From contig NZ_CALLVU010000091.1 of the NCBI RefSeq assembly GCF_938015485.1, positions 1 through 5,067 on the forward strand: DNA of 5,067 bases. The letters run 5' to 3'. Source of the DNA: an uncultured Lachnoanaerobaculum sp. (GTDB lineage Bacteria; Bacillota; Clostridia; Lachnospirales; Lachnospiraceae). The notes beneath the pieces were generated by a model. It did no database searches. It worked only from the letters and a program-made list of their open reading frames with translations, and was not told the origin of the DNA. Positions 5,011 to 5,067 of the stretch are shown here, in pieces. Each line of letters opens with the position of its first letter. Positions within the stretch are counted from its first letter, which is position 1. The position numbers and the translations under genes are program-made.

Positions 5011-5067
5011 TACATCACGCCATTTACAAAAACGACTGTATACTGTTTTCCAAGAACCGAAGCGTTC
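5011..5067 (-). pseudogene. IS5-type transposase fragment (runs off right edge)
   Basis: The minus strand from the right edge encodes 19 residues, ERFGSWKTVYSRFCKWRDV, before a TAG (5010-5008) formed next to the IS3 right end. The pattern R[FY]G-W-T-VY-RF-W matches the N-terminal region of IS5-family transposases of the DUF4096 type, where this motif precedes the DDE domain. In such proteins the chain would continue with a G-x-W motif, so the reading frame has been cut off at the IS3 junction. The match is by motif recognition over a short stretch, so the family is probable, not certain. It implies a second insertion sequence, extending beyond the right edge and transcribed toward the recombinases. 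Confidence 0.65.

Noticed and set aside
4993..5021. Hybrid promoter from TTGACA of the IS right end into the flank
   Set aside because: The only -10-like sequence, TATACA at 5009-5014, is just 10 bases away; nothing suitable lies at 16-18 bases.

Overview
The window suggests a low-GC Bacillota (Clostridia-like) genome. The coding DNA is AT-rich, the recombinase genes carry near-perfect AAGGAGG ribosome binding sites, and the large serine recombinases belong to a type common in integrative and conjugative elements (ICEs) and related transposons of anaerobic Firmicutes. The assignment is an inference; no host housekeeping gene is present. No RNA gene, CRISPR array or cargo gene is visible, and no gene-free stretch exceeds about 120 bases.

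Positions 1-3647 (minus strand) hold three large serine recombinase genes packed head to tail, transcribed right to left. The first (A, 3647-2083) is broken: it has lost its N-terminal catalytic segment and carries a frameshift at 2924-2928. The second (B, 2082-400, 560 aa) is complete, with all expected motifs. The third (C, 398 to the left edge) is intact as far as it can be read, but only its N-terminal 132 codons are in the window. The genes abut with 0 and 1 base between them, and each downstream gene's Shine-Dalgarno lies inside the end of the gene before it, so they form one translationally coupled operon. Triplets of this kind are known as the integration/excision module at one end of some ICEs; the rest of the element would lie to the left.

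Positions 3654-5007 (plus strand) are a complete IS3-family insertion sequence of about 1354 bp. It has imperfect terminal inverted repeats, an internal promoter, orfA (HTH plus leucine zipper) and orfB (DDE integrase core with an exact D-D-35-E spacing). The orfB frame is +1 (equivalently -2) relative to orfA, not the usual -1 of IS3 elements, and an A9 run lies in the overlap. The right end carries a perfect outward TTGACA, as expected for the circle-junction promoter used by this family.

Positions 5011-5067 (minus strand) encode a short fragment resembling the N-terminal domain of an IS5-type transposase, cut off at the IS3 right end. The IS3 element therefore has recombinase DNA on one side and a different transposase on the other. 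This is not a simple insertion into recombinase A; a deletion or earlier rearrangement must have occurred. The operon's original promoter and the start of A are absent, so expression of the intact recombinases B and C now depends on an unidentified promoter. I see no clearly new biological system; the points of interest are the decaying recombinase triplet, its reading-frame break and the unusual frame arrangement of the IS.
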